Assembly (NCBI RefSeq): GCF_001182745.1
Contig: NZ_LN868938.1
Coordinates: 558,001 to 622,000 of the forward strand
DNA: 64,000 nucleotides
Direction of reading: 5' to 3'
From: Nocardia farcinica
Lineage (GTDB): Bacteria; Actinomycetota; Actinomycetes; Mycobacteriales; Mycobacteriaceae
The notes under the pieces were generated by a model. It made no database searches. It was not told where the DNA came from and worked only from the letters and a program-made list of their open reading frames with translations. Made by a program: the position numbers and the translations under genes. Positions within the stretch are counted from its first letter, which is position 1; the number at the start of each line of letters is the position of its first letter. This document shows, piece after piece, positions 35,542 through 44,828 of the stretch.

Positions 35542-36300
35542 ATGAGCACCCAGACCACGACCGCTGTCGTCACCGGCGCCGCCCGCGGCATCGGCGCGGG
35601 CGTCGCCCGGCGCCTGGCCGCCGACGGCATGGCCGTCGCCGTGATCGACCTCGACCAGGTCGCCTGCAAGCCGGTCGTCGAGCAGATCCAGGCCGCGGGC
35701 GGCACCGCGATCGCCGTCGGCGCCGACGTGGCCGACGAAGCCGCCGTCGCCGCGGCCGTCGAGCGGGTGGCCGCCGAACTCGGCGCGCCCACCGTGTTGG
35801 TCAACAACGCGGGCGTCATCCGTGACAACCTGTTGTTCCGGATGACCACCGACGACTGGGACACCGTGATGAACGTGCACCTGCGCGGGTCGTTCCTGAT
35901 GACGCGCGCGGTCCAGAAGTACATGACCGAGGCGAAGTTCGGTCGCATCGTGAACCTGTCGAGCACCTCGGCGCTCGGCAATCGCGGCCAGGCCAACTAC
36001 GCCGCGGCCAAGGCGGGCCTGCAGGGCTTCACCAAGACCCTCGCCCTCGAGCTCGGCAAGTTCGGCATCACCGCCAACGCCATCGCGCCCGGCTTCATCG
36101 AGACCGAGATGACCGCGGCCACCGCCGAGCGTATCGGTGTTCCGTTCGAGGATTTCAAAGCTGCTGCGGCCAAGGAGATTCCGGTCGCGCGCACCGGTGT
36201 GCCCGAGGACATCGCGCACGCCGTGTCGTTCTTCGTCAGCGAGGGCGCCGGTTTCGTGTCCGGCCAGGTGCTGTATGTCGCGGGAGGGCCGAAGGCATGA
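35542..36300 (+). CDS. SDR oxidoreductase, FabG-like
   Basis: 252 aa, a second SDR paralogue: TGAARGIGAGVARRL, NNAG, YAAAKAGLQGF, ETEM and the FVSGQVLYVAGG end. Resembles 3-oxoacyl-ACP/CoA reductases. The ATG at 35542 has AGGAG upstream. Overlaps the MaoC start by 4 nt. Confidence 0.92.
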   Translation: MSTQTTTAVVTGAARGIGAGVARRLAADGMAVAVIDLDQVACKPVVEQIQAAGGTAIAVGADVADEAAVAAAVERVAAELGAPTVLVNNAGVIRDNLLFRMTTDDWDTVMNVHLRGSFLMTRAVQKYMTEAKFGRIVNLSSTSALGNRGQANYAAAKAGLQGFTKTLALELGKFGITANAIAPGFIETEMTAATAERIGVPFEDFKAAAAKEIPVARTGVPEDIAHAVSFFVSEGAGFVSGQVLYVAGGPKA

Positions 36301-36752
36301 GGACGTTCCACGGCGTGGCCGAGCTCGAGGCGGCGGTCGGGTCCCATCTCGGCTACTCGGAGTGGCACACGATCACGCAGTCGCAGATCAACGCGTTCGC
36401 CGACGCGACCGGTGACCACCAGTGGATCCACGTCGACGCCGAGAAGGCGGCGAACGGCCCGTTCGGCACCACCATCGCGCACGGCTACCTCACCCTGTCG
36501 CTGGTGCCGCTGCTGGTCGCGCAGATCTACCGGGTGGAGGGCGTGCGGATGGCGGTCAACTACGGCTCCAACAAGCTGCGGTTCCCGGCCCCGGTACCGG
36601 TGGATTCGACGGTGCGTGCCGGGGTCGAGCTGGTCTCGGTGGCACCGGGCGCGGCCGGGCACCTGGTCACCTCGACCGTCACCGTCGAGCGGGCGGGCGG
36701 CGACAAACCGGTCTGTGTGGTCGAGTCGCTGACCCTGGTGGTGGCCGGATGA
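36297..36752 (+). CDS. MaoC-family enoyl-CoA hydratase
   Basis: 151 aa hotdog-fold (R)-hydratase. The catalytic Asp/His pair lies in FADATGDHQWIHVD; FGTTIAHGYLTLSL follows. Similar to mycobacterial HtdZ (Rv0130). Adds water to a 2-enoyl-CoA. Coupled on both sides by 4-nt overlaps. Confidence 0.94.
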   Translation: MRTFHGVAELEAAVGSHLGYSEWHTITQSQINAFADATGDHQWIHVDAEKAANGPFGTTIAHGYLTLSLVPLLVAQIYRVEGVRMAVNYGSNKLRFPAPVPVDSTVRAGVELVSVAPGAAGHLVTSTVTVERAGGDKPVCVVESLTLVVAG

Positions 36753-37777
36753 CCACCCGGTCCGACCTGCCCGGCCTCGACCTCGACCGGCTGTCCGATT
36801 GGCTGCGCGAGCACCTGCCGATGACGGGCACCGCGCTCACCGGCACCCTCATCGCCGGTGGCAAGTCGAACCTGACCTACGAGATCGGCGACGGTACCAC
36901 CCGCTGGATCGTGCGGCGGCCTCCGCTGGGGCACGTGCTGGCCACCGCCCACGACATGGCCCGCGAGTACCGGGTGATGGCCGCGCTGCGGCAGACCGAG
37001 GTACCGGTACCGGCGATGTACGCGCTGTGCCAGGACGACAGCGTGATCGGTGCCCCGTTCTACGTGATGGAGCGCATCGAGGGCAGGCCCTACCGGACCG
37101 CCGCGGAACTGGCCGACCTGGGCCCGGAACGGACAAGGGCGATTTCGGCCGGCCTGATCGACACCCTGGCCACGCTGCACGCGGTCGACCCGGCGGCGAT
37201 CGGGCTGGCGGACTTCGGTCGGCCGGAGGGCTTTCTCGAACGCCAGGTGCGCCGCTGGAAGAAGCAGCTCGACGCCTCACGCACCCGCGAGCTGCCGCTG
37301 GCCGACGAACTCCACGCGCTGCTGGCCGCGGATGTGCCCGCCGAGTCCGCGGTGGGCATCGTGCACGGCGACTACCGGCTCGACAACGTGCTCACCGACA
37401 GCCGGGACCGGCTGGTGGCGGTGATCGACTGGGAGATGGCCACTCTCGGTGATCCGCTCACCGACCTCGCGCTGATGGTCGTCTACGGCCGGCTCGCGGC
37501 CAGGGCGGGCGGCGCCGTGGTGGCCGACGCGACGGCGGCACCGGGCTTCCTGTCCGAGGACGAGATCATCGCCCGCTACACCGCGCGCAGTGAGCGCGAC
37601 ATGTCCCGGTTCGGCTTCTACCTCGGGTTGGCCGCGTTCAAGTTGGCCGCGATCCTCGAGGGCATCCACTACCGCTATCTGCACGGCCAGACGGTCGGCG
37701 AGGGTTTCGATGTCATCGGTTCGGCGATCGAGCCGCTCCTCGAGACCGGACTCACCGCAGTGAAGGAGTACCGCTGA
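36749..37777 (+). CDS. APH-fold phosphotransferase, ACAD10/11-associated kinase
   Basis: 342 aa kinase of the aminoglycoside phosphotransferase fold. The catalytic loop is [10 protein letters not shown] and the metal motif [12 protein letters not shown]; the nucleotide loop includes [10 protein letters not shown]. This subtype accompanies ACAD10/11-type acyl-CoA dehydrogenases (fused in animals, adjacent in bacteria; LvaA in Pseudomonas levulinate breakdown) and phosphorylates 4-hydroxyacyl-CoA. Here it overlaps the dehydrogenase by 1 nt. Antibiotic resistance is unlikely. Confidence 0.88.
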   Translation: MTTRSDLPGLDLDRLSDWLREHLPMTGTALTGTLIAGGKSNLTYEIGDGTTRWIVRRPPLGHVLATAHDMAREYRVMAALRQTEVPVPAMYALCQDDSVIGAPFYVMERIEGRPYRTAAELADLGPERTRAISAGLIDTLATLHAVDPAAIGLADFGRPEGFLERQVRRWKKQLDASRTRELPLADELHALLAADVPAESAVGIVHGDYRLDNVLTDSRDRLVAVIDWEMATLGDPLTDLALMVVYGRLAARAGGAVVADATAAPGFLSEDEIIARYTARSERDMSRFGFYLGLAAFKLAAILEGIHYRYLHGQTVGEGFDVIGSAIEPLLETGLTAVKEYR

Positions 37778-39000
37778 TGGATTTCGCCTACGACGCCCGC
37801 ACCGAGGAATTGCGTGCCTCGCTCCTGGAATTCATGGAGACCCACATCTACCCGGCCGAGCCGGTGTTCCGCGAGCAACTCGCCCAGCTGGAGGACCGCT
37901 GGGCGTGGGATTCGGTGCCGGTACTGGCCGAACTGCGCGCCGAGGCCCGCCGCCGAGGCCTGTGGAATCTGTTCCTGCCCGGCGACGAGGGCGCCGGGCT
38001 GACCAACCTGCAGTACGCGCCGCTGGCCGAGATCACCGGCCGCAGTGGGCATCTGGCCCCGGCCGTGCTCAACTGCGCGGCGCCGGACACCGGCAACATG
38101 GAGGTGCTGGCGCAGTTCGGGACCGAGGAACAGCGCACACAGTGGCTCGAGCCGCTGCTCGACGGCCGGATCCGGTCGGCGTTCGCGATGACCGAGCCCG
38201 ACGTGGCCTCCTCCGACGCCACCAACATCGCCACCCGCATCGAACGCGACGGCGACGACTACGTGATCAACGGCCGCAAATGGTGGATCACCGGCGCGAT
38301 GAACCCGAACGCTCGCATCTTCATCGTGATGGGTAAGACCGATCCGCAGGCGAGCAGGCACCGTCAGCAGTCGATGATCCTGGTCCCGCGCGACACCCCC
38401 GGCGTGGTGATCGAACGCGGTATGGAGGTCTTCGGCTACGACGACCACGAGCACGGCGGCCACGCCGAGATGACGTTCACCGATGTCCGCGTCCCCGCCG
38501 CGAACCTGATCGGCGGGGAGGGTTACGGTTTCGCCATCGCGCAGGCCCGGCTCGGCCCGGGCCGCATCCACCACTGCATGCGCGCCATCGGCGTGGCCGA
38601 ACGGGCCATCGAGGCGATGTGTGCGCGCGCCGAGGAGCGGGTGGCCTTCGGCCGACCGCTCAGCGACCAGGGGGTGATCCGGGACTGGATCGCCGAGTCG
38701 CGGGTCAAGATCGAGCAGCTGCGGCTGCTGGTGCTCAAGACCGCGTGGCTGATGGACACCGTGGGCAACAAGGGCGCCCACACCGAGATCCAGGCGATCA
38801 AGATCGCCACCCCGGCCACCGTGCAGTGGATTCTCGACAAGGCCATCCAGGTGCACGGCGCCGCCGGTCTTTCCCAGGACTTCTCGCTGGCCGCCGCCTA
38901 CGCGGGCAACCGCACTCTGCGCTTCGCCGATGGTCCCGACGAGGTCCACAAGAACGCGCTGGCCAAGAACGAGCTGCGCAAGCAGCGAGAGGCCCGATGA
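37777..39000 (+). CDS. Acyl-CoA dehydrogenase, ACAD10/11 type
   Basis: 407 aa. FAD/substrate motifs [16 protein letters not shown] and KWWITGA are normal. The terminal region is [18 protein letters not shown], the ACAD10/11-type variant, instead of the EGT motif of ordinary enzymes such as MCAD; the position of the catalytic Glu is Asp. In the studied relatives, the enzyme removes phosphate from a 4-phosphoacyl-CoA to give an enoyl-CoA. Together with the preceding kinase this would turn 4-hydroxyacyl-CoA into a normal beta-oxidation intermediate. Confidence 0.9.
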   Translation: MDFAYDARTEELRASLLEFMETHIYPAEPVFREQLAQLEDRWAWDSVPVLAELRAEARRRGLWNLFLPGDEGAGLTNLQYAPLAEITGRSGHLAPAVLNCAAPDTGNMEVLAQFGTEEQRTQWLEPLLDGRIRSAFAMTEPDVASSDATNIATRIERDGDDYVINGRKWWITGAMNPNARIFIVMGKTDPQASRHRQQSMILVPRDTPGVVIERGMEVFGYDDHEHGGHAEMTFTDVRVPAANLIGGEGYGFAIAQARLGPGRIHHCMRAIGVAERAIEAMCARAEERVAFGRPLSDQGVIRDWIAESRVKIEQLRLLVLKTAWLMDTVGNKGAHTEIQAIKIATPATVQWILDKAIQVHGAAGLSQDFSLAAAYAGNRTLRFADGPDEVHKNALAKNELRKQREAR

Positions 39001-39040
39001 CCCGCTCCGGACCAACGATCTCCCGCGCCGCACGATCGGG

Positions 39041-40696
39041 CTAATCGATGTCCTCGTCGATTCGGCCGATCTTGCGGTCGACGGTCTCGCCGTCGAGCAG
39101 CACACCCGGGTAGCCGCGACGGGCCAATTCGGCGCACATGCGACGGTATTTGCCCACCCCGCCGACATAGCCGAGGAAGGTGGACGGCTTACCGACGACA
39201 TTGGAACCGCGATACCAGGAATCGGTGGTGGCGTAGAGGGTCTTCCCGACGATGTCCTCGCAGATGGTGACCCATTCGTCCTGGGCCTCCGGCGTCGCCT
39301 CGATGACCTCGGCGCCCCGAGCCCGCGCGTGTTCGATCAGGTCGGTGACCCAGTCGACCGCCTGCTCGATGGTGACGATCACATTGCTGACGATGGCCGG
39401 GCTCTGCGGACCGCCGATCATGAAGAAATTCGGGAAGCCCGCGGTCATGATGCCGAGGAAGGTGCGCACCCCATCGCTCCATGCGCGCTGCAGGCTGCCC
39501 GCATCCTGGGAGGAGAGATTGAGGCCGAACAGCGGTCCGGTGAAGGCGTCGAAGCCGATGCCGAGCACGATCGCATCCACCTCGTAGCTGCCCGCACTCG
39601 TGACGATGCTGTCGGCGGTCATCGTCTCGATCGGTTCCTCGCGCAGCGAGACCAGTGAAACGTTCGGGCGGTTGAACGTCTCGTAGTAGTCGGTGCCGAA
39701 TACGCTGCGCTTGGCGCCGAGGGGGTGGAAGCGCGGTTCGAGCAGCGCAGCGGTCCGCGGATCGTGCACGATCTCGCGGATCTTGCCGCAGACGAAGTCG
39801 GCGGCGGTCTTGTTCGCCTCGGCATCGGTGAGCAGGTCGGCGAATTCGGCGCCGACACCCAGGAAGCCGCTGCGCTCATACGCTTGTTCGTAGCGGCGCC
39901 GGCGCTCGGCGTCGCTGACGTCGAAGGCCTTGTCGGTGACGGGGCGGTCGGGGATGCCACCGGGGGAGTGGCGGCACTCCTCGCGGATCGCGGGGTAGTC
40001 GCGCTTGACCCGGGCGACGTCTTCCGGTGCCAACGGCGCGTTGCGCGCGGGAAACACATAGTTCGGCGTGCGCTGGAAGACGGTGAGCTGTTCGGCGACG
40101 GCGGCGATATGCGGAATCGCTTGCACCGCAGACGATCCCGTGCCGATCACGGCGACGCGTTTGCCTGCCAGATCCGCCAGCGGGATCGTCCAGCGGCTGG
40201 TGGAGACCTTGATCCCGGTGAAGTTGTCGATTCCGGGAACGTCGAATTCCTTCGGCGTGGACAGCCCGCCCGTGCCCGAGATCAGGTAGCGACAGCGGCG
40301 CACCTCGCCGGAACCGAGGGTCACCTCCCAGAGGTGTTCTGCGGGCAGCCAACGGCCCGAGCACACCTTGGTGTTGAAGGTGAAGTACTTGCGCAGGTCG
40401 AACCGGTCGGCCACATGGTTGATGTAGCGCAGGATCTCCGGCTGCGCGGCGAAGCGTTCGCTCCAGGTCCACTCCTGCTGCAGTTCCTCGCTGAACGAGT
40501 AGGAGTAGTAGATGCTCTCGACATCGCAGCGAGCGCCGGGATAGGTGTTCCAGTACCAGGTGCCGCCGACATCGGGCGCGGTCTCGAACCCGGCGAACGA
40601 CCAGTTGTGCTGCCTGGCCTGATAGGCGACGTAGAGGCCGGAGAACCCCGCTCCGACGCAGATGACGTCGAGCGGTTCGGGGGTGGAGTGTGTCAT
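39041..40696 (-). CDS. Baeyer-Villiger monooxygenase 1, cyclohexanone monooxygenase-like
   Basis: 551 aa type I BVMO: inserts one oxygen next to a ketone to form an ester or lactone, using FAD and NADPH. FAD motif GAGFSGLY, then GGTWYWNTYPGARCD, the NADPH motif GTGSSAVQ and YYETFNRPNV. The family fingerprint FxGxxxHxxxW reads FTGIKVSTSRW, with Ser in place of His. It is a close paralogue of the BVMO at 50917. Oriented toward the ACAD gene (40 bp apart). Its upstream region carries TAGTCA-like half-sites. Confidence 0.93.
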   Translation of the reverse strand: MTHSTPEPLDVICVGAGFSGLYVAYQARQHNWSFAGFETAPDVGGTWYWNTYPGARCDVESIYYSYSFSEELQQEWTWSERFAAQPEILRYINHVADRFDLRKYFTFNTKVCSGRWLPAEHLWEVTLGSGEVRRCRYLISGTGGLSTPKEFDVPGIDNFTGIKVSTSRWTIPLADLAGKRVAVIGTGSSAVQAIPHIAAVAEQLTVFQRTPNYVFPARNAPLAPEDVARVKRDYPAIREECRHSPGGIPDRPVTDKAFDVSDAERRRRYEQAYERSGFLGVGAEFADLLTDAEANKTAADFVCGKIREIVHDPRTAALLEPRFHPLGAKRSVFGTDYYETFNRPNVSLVSLREEPIETMTADSIVTSAGSYEVDAIVLGIGFDAFTGPLFGLNLSSQDAGSLQRAWSDGVRTFLGIMTAGFPNFFMIGGPQSPAIVSNVIVTIEQAVDWVTDLIEHARARGAEVIEATPEAQDEWVTICEDIVGKTLYATTDSWYRGSNVVGKPSTFLGYVGGVGKYRRMCAELARRGYPGVLLDGETVDRKIGRIDEDID

Positions 40697-40780
40697 GGGA
40701 GTGCCTTCGAGTGTCCGGGTGCGTGCAGAACGTGCGGGGGACAGCGGTGGGTCCGGTGGACGATCATGAATATGATCATC

Positions 40781-40799
40781 TGACTATGACAAGTGACTC
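40781..40799 (-). promoter_or_regulatory. Possible weak member of the TAGTCA/TGACTA operator family, before BVMO 1
   Basis: On the minus strand TAGTCAGATG occurs, matching the start of the element at 41903-41877, with a second half-site TGAGTCA nearby. The N15 spacing seen at the three better sites is not reproduced. Confidence 0.3.
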
Positions 40800-40826
40800 A
40801 TAAAGTATCGCCGGGCTTGCCGGTCG

Positions 40827-41825
40827 TCAACAGGGCTCGCCTCGCCCGCGCGCGAGCCGCCGGTCGCGGGGCAGTTCGCGCAGGAACCGGCACACTTCGT
40901 CGATCGCCGCCGTGGTCTGCGCGAACACCCCGACCTCGGTGAAGAAGCCGTGGAAGACGCCGCGGTACCTGGTCGAGGACACCGCGACGCCCTCGGCGCG
41001 CAGCCGCTGCGCGTAGGCCTCGGCGTCGTCGCGGATCGGGTCGACCTCCGCGGTCAGGACCAGTGCGGGCGGCAGCCCCCGCAACGATTCCGCGCGCATC
41101 GGCGCGGCCAGCGGATCGCCGCCGGGGTGTCCGACACCGGTGTACTGCTCCCAGAACCAGCGGCCCTGTGCGGCGCCGAGCAGCGGCGCGTCGGCGGATT
41201 CCGTCCACGACGCGCGGCTGAACGTGTCGTCGACGGCGGGATAGGCGAGCACCTGCGCGACCGGTAGCGCACCGCCCTGCTCGCGCAGGGACAGGAGCAG
41301 GGCGACGGCGAGATTGCCGCCCGCCGAATCGCCGCCGACCGCGATCCGGCCGGCGTCGATGCCCAGATCGGTGGCCGATCGGGTCAGCCAGGCGTAGGCA
41401 TCGACGCAGTCGTGCAGCGCCGCCGGGTAGGGGTTCTCCGGCGCCAGCCGGTAGTCGAGGGAGACGACCGTCCAGCCGGACCCGGCGGCGATCGCGCGGC
41501 ACAGCTCGTCGCAACCGTCCAGGGTGCCCAGGACGAAACCGCCACCGTGCAGGTAGACCAGAGTGGGAGCGGCGCCGCCCGCCGGTGTGTCATCCGTGCG
41601 GTAGAGGCGGGCGGCGATGGTGCCCGACCTGGTCGGCACGGTCAGTTGTTCGACATGATCGAGGCGGGTGATCGGGTCGGCGGACGGGGCGGAGTTCAGC
41701 AACGCGCGGGCCTGCTGCGGGCCGAGAACGTGCAGGGGTTCGGGCAGGAGCCGGCCGATCATCGCGGCCACGGCGGCGGCCTGGTCGTCGAGCAGGGCCC
41801 AGCAGGCCGGAGCGGCGTCGTTCAT
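40827..41825 (-). CDS. HSL-family esterase/lactonase
   Basis: 332 aa alpha/beta hydrolase of the hormone-sensitive-lipase family. Oxyanion motif HGGG at 93-96 and GDSAG at 165-169 with nucleophile Ser167; the acid lies in TAEVDPIRDD and the His in FHGF. In cyclohexanone catabolism such an enzyme (ChnC) opens the lactone made by the BVMO; the adjacent BVMO supports that role. The ATG at 41825 is chosen by the upstream GAGGA. A TAGTCA-N15-TGACTA operator lies upstream. Confidence 0.9.
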   Translation of the reverse strand: MNDAAPACWALLDDQAAAVAAMIGRLLPEPLHVLGPQQARALLNSAPSADPITRLDHVEQLTVPTRSGTIAARLYRTDDTPAGGAAPTLVYLHGGGFVLGTLDGCDELCRAIAAGSGWTVVSLDYRLAPENPYPAALHDCVDAYAWLTRSATDLGIDAGRIAVGGDSAGGNLAVALLLSLREQGGALPVAQVLAYPAVDDTFSRASWTESADAPLLGAAQGRWFWEQYTGVGHPGGDPLAAPMRAESLRGLPPALVLTAEVDPIRDDAEAYAQRLRAEGVAVSSTRYRGVFHGFFTEVGVFAQTTAAIDEVCRFLRELPRDRRLARGRGEPC

Positions 41826-41876
41826 GAGAAATCCTCGGTTGTCGTTTGACAAAAAGTGATCTGTGCCTCACCATCA

Positions 41877-41903
41877 TAGTCACGTGATCCAGACATCTGA
41901 CTA
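41877..41903. promoter_or_regulatory. TAGTCA-N15-TGACTA operator, divergent esterase / GS-like operon
   Basis: TAGTCA (41877-41882) and TGACTA (41898-41903) are separated by 15 bp. Read on the minus strand the interior contains GGATCA aligned with TTGATCA of the sites at 45617 and 55394. It could control both divergent operons. Confidence 0.7.
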
Positions 41904-41981
41904 GAAATCACGTTCCATGTGGGATCCGCTGTCGACGAGTGTTACCGCGCACAGATCTCGTCGCATCGAAAGGACAACCTG

Positions 41982-42644
41982 ATGACCGAAACGACGATCG
42001 GTCCCGCGACGCGCGGGACCGACGCGGTCGGCGAAGTCGACATCCGGATGGAGGACGACGCGAGTCCGATCGTCCGGCTGATCGCCCGGACCATCACCGA
42101 TTCCCTCCGCGCCGACAGTTCACTGCTGCCTGCCGGGCTGACCGGCACGATCGCGATCCGTTCCCACGACACCCCGCAGGCGGCCACGATCACCCTTGCC
42201 GACCGTGCGATCGAGGTGACCGGCGGTGTGCACATCGAGCCCGACTTCGACGTGACCGTCGACCTGAACCAGTTCTTCGCCCCCGTCGGCGAGCCCACCG
42301 GGTCGGCGGAACTCGCGGCCGTGGCCACCGCGCTGCTCTCGCCGCCGCTGCCGGACTGGAAGACCGCCGCGGTGAGCTTCTGGGAAAAGGGACGCACGGT
42401 TCCCGGCATCCCCGACACGCTGGTCGCCGTCACCGAGGGCCCCGACGGCGTGGACCAGGTCGTCGCGGGCGAGGGGGAGACCCACTACGTCATCGCGGGC
42501 CCGCCCGAGCTGCTGGCCGCCGTCTTCACCGGAGCGGTCGATCTGCTCGCTGCCCTGTCCACCGGCCTCGTCGGCGTGCGCGGCACCCTCTCGCAGCTGT
42601 CCGTGCTGGTCGCCGCCTCCTGGAAGGTTCGTTACGATGTCTGA
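41982..42644 (+). CDS. Uncharacterised protein, possibly SCP2-like lipid-binding
   Basis: 220 aa, no signal peptide. The C-terminal half has GETHYVIAGPPELLAAVFTG and VGVRGTLSQLSVLVAASW, weakly like sterol-carrier-protein-2 folds. First gene of an operon: its end overlaps the GS-like gene by 8 nt. Function unknown; a role in binding the hydrophobic substrate is only an idea. Confidence 0.6.
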   Translation: MTETTIGPATRGTDAVGEVDIRMEDDASPIVRLIARTITDSLRADSSLLPAGLTGTIAIRSHDTPQAATITLADRAIEVTGGVHIEPDFDVTVDLNQFFAPVGEPTGSAELAAVATALLSPPLPDWKTAAVSFWEKGRTVPGIPDTLVAVTEGPDGVDQVVAGEGETHYVIAGPPELLAAVFTGAVDLLAALSTGLVGVRGTLSQLSVLVAASWKVRYDV

Positions 42645-43992
42645 AAATGCCACCGCCGCAACGGTTCTCCAGCCCGGCGTCCACACGGTGCGGATCGAGT
42701 CCACCAACCACGACGGCTCCTTCCACGGCAAGAACATCGCGCCCGCGAAGTTCACCGCGTGCGCGGATTCGGGCTTCGCCATGGCCGACCTGCTGTTCGG
42801 CCTCGACCTCGGCAACGCGCCGACCCTCGGATTCGCCTACCCCGACTGGCGCGGCCATCTCGCCGACCTGCAGTTCCGTCCGGACCTGTCGACGCTGGTG
42901 CAGTGGGCGCCGGGTGTGCAGTCGGTGATCGGCGACTACTGGCAGCCCGACGGCACCCCGGTCGGCACCTGCCCGCGGAATCTCGCGCGGCGGATGGTCG
43001 ACCGGCTCGCGACACGTGGTTTCACCGCCACGATCGCCGTCGAGATCGAAGCCACCCTGTTCCAGGAGTCGGTGTACGAGGCGCGGGCGAAGGGGTATCG
43101 CGATCTCACCCCGCTCGGCGGCTCCGCAGGCACCGCCTACAACCTGGCGAAGTCCAAGGACTGGGTCGACTACATGTCGGCGGTCGCGCGGCGGCTCGAG
43201 GAGATCGGCATCGAGTGGGAGGCGTGGAGCGACGAGGACGCGGCCGGCCAGGTCGAGCTCAATCTCGTGCCCGGTGACCCGATCTCGGTGTGCGACAACT
43301 GGGCTCGCGCCCGGCAGGTGATGCGCGAGGTGGCCTTCGAACTCGGTCACACCGTCACCTTCATGGCCAAGCCGACCGCGGGCTACGGCCAGGCCTCGCA
43401 CGTCAACCTGTCGCTGCACCGCGACGGCGCGAATGCCTTCTACGCCCCCGACGGGCCGTCGGACACCATGCGGCACGCGGTCGCCGGACTGCTCGCGACG
43501 ATGCGCGGGGCGACCTCGGTGATGCTCCCACAGATCACCTCCTACCGTCGCCTGGTCGACCTGAGCGGCCCGCCGACCACGGTGACCTGGGGCATCGCCA
43601 ACAAGACGACCGCGGTACGCGCGGTCTGCGGGCATCCGAAGTACTCCCGCCTCGAGTACCGCGTACCGGGCGCCGACGCCAACTTGTACCTCGCGGTCGC
43701 GACCATCCTGGCCGGTGTGATCGCCGGTATCGACGGCGCGCTCGAACCGGCCGAACCGGTCAGCGACATGGCCTGGTGCGCACCCGACCTGGAACGGCTG
43801 CCCGACACCATCACCAAGGCGGCCGACGCGCTCGAGTCCGACCTGATTTTGCGCGAGCAGCTCGGAGACGAGTTCGTCGACTATTGGATCGGCACGCGGC
43901 GCTGGGAATGGATGCAGTTCCACACCACCGGCGGCGATCCGTTCGCCGAGCTGTCGGAGTGGGAGTCCGCGCGCTACTTCGAGTTCCCGTGA
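42637..43992 (+). CDS. Glutamine synthetase-like gamma-glutamyl-amine ligase
   Basis: 451 aa with the GS catalytic domain: VEIEATLFQE, NLVPGDP, KPTAGYGQASHVNLSL and RLEYRVPGADANLYLAV. Sequence is far from GlnA and belongs with ligases that join glutamate to an amine using ATP (PuuA, IpuC, aniline enzyme AtdA1/TdnQ families). Overlap with a class I amidotransferase-like hydrolase downstream repeats the PuuA/PuuD and AtdA1/AtdA2 pairing. Substrate inferred to be an amine. Confidence 0.85.
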   Translation: MSENATAATVLQPGVHTVRIESTNHDGSFHGKNIAPAKFTACADSGFAMADLLFGLDLGNAPTLGFAYPDWRGHLADLQFRPDLSTLVQWAPGVQSVIGDYWQPDGTPVGTCPRNLARRMVDRLATRGFTATIAVEIEATLFQESVYEARAKGYRDLTPLGGSAGTAYNLAKSKDWVDYMSAVARRLEEIGIEWEAWSDEDAAGQVELNLVPGDPISVCDNWARARQVMREVAFELGHTVTFMAKPTAGYGQASHVNLSLHRDGANAFYAPDGPSDTMRHAVAGLLATMRGATSVMLPQITSYRRLVDLSGPPTTVTWGIANKTTAVRAVCGHPKYSRLEYRVPGADANLYLAVATILAGVIAGIDGALEPAEPVSDMAWCAPDLERLPDTITKAADALESDLILREQLGDEFVDYWIGTRRWEWMQFHTTGGDPFAELSEWESARYFEFP

Positions 43993-44753
43993 CCGCGCGC
44001 TCGAACCCGGTGAAGCCGCTGATCGGACTGACCGGCCGCCGGTTCAGGATGGGGCTGATCAGCGGCAGTCACCCGGGCTACGGTCAGCGTCTCACCGACG
44101 CCTTCTTCGCCGATTTCGCGGAGCGCATCACGCGCGCGGGCGGGGTGCCGGTGATGCTGCCCTACGACGCCGATCCCGAAGCGCTCGGGGACTGGCTGTC
44201 CGGGGTGGTGATCACCGGCGGTCAGGATGTGCACCCGCGGTGCTGGGGTGGCGACGAATCGGTGGTCGGTGAGATCGCCGCGGTGGACCATCCGTCGGTG
44301 CATGATCCCGACCGCGACCGCTTCGAGATCGCGCTCACCAGGATGGCGCTGGCGCGCCGGATCCCGTTGCTCGGGGTGTGCCGTGGCATGCAGGTGCTCA
44401 ACGTGGCCCTCGGTGGCACGCTGATTCCCGACCTGCCCGCCGGGCCGATCCAGCACCTCGCGGCGACCGGTCCACTCTCGGACGGCGACCCCGAGCACGC
44501 CGTCAGCTTCGAGCCGGGGACGATGGCGCAGAAGGTGTTCGGCGATCGGCTGGTCACCAATTCGTGGCACCACCAGGCGATCGACGGGTGCGGCGCGGGG
44601 CTGGTCGTCACCGGTCGCACCGACGACGGCGTCGCGGAGGCTGTCGAGCTGCCCGGCGCCCCGGTGCTCGGCGTGCAGTGGCATCCGGAGTGGATGATCA
44701 CCGACGACGGCGCCCTGCGCTGGCTCGTCGACGCGGCCGCGGCACCACGCTGA
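43989..44753 (+). CDS. Class I glutamine amidotransferase-like gamma-glutamyl hydrolase (PuuD-like)
   Basis: 254 aa. Nucleophile Cys in GVCRGMQVLN, the His-Glu pair in VQWHPEW. Family members (PuuD, AtdA2) hydrolyse gamma-glutamyl amides and amines. Begins with GTG inside the stop of the ligase gene. The strong terminator that follows ends this operon. Confidence 0.9.
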   Translation: MTARSNPVKPLIGLTGRRFRMGLISGSHPGYGQRLTDAFFADFAERITRAGGVPVMLPYDADPEALGDWLSGVVITGGQDVHPRCWGGDESVVGEIAAVDHPSVHDPDRDRFEIALTRMALARRIPLLGVCRGMQVLNVALGGTLIPDLPAGPIQHLAATGPLSDGDPEHAVSFEPGTMAQKVFGDRLVTNSWHHQAIDGCGAGLVVTGRTDDGVAEAVELPGAPVLGVQWHPEWMITDDGALRWLVDAAAAPR

Positions 44754-44757
44754 GCGA

Positions 44758-44801
44758 AAATGACTGTGGCCACTGCCGTTTCGTGGTGGCCACAGTCATT
44801 T
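44758..44801. terminator. Bidirectional terminator between the hydrolase and TetR genes
   Basis: A 16-bp perfect stem (AAATGACTGTGGCCAC / GTGGCCACAGTCATTT) with a 12-nt loop and A/T ends, fit for both strands. Confidence 0.9.
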
Positions 44802-44828
44802 CGGTGGCACGGCCGGTCCGGTGTGCGG

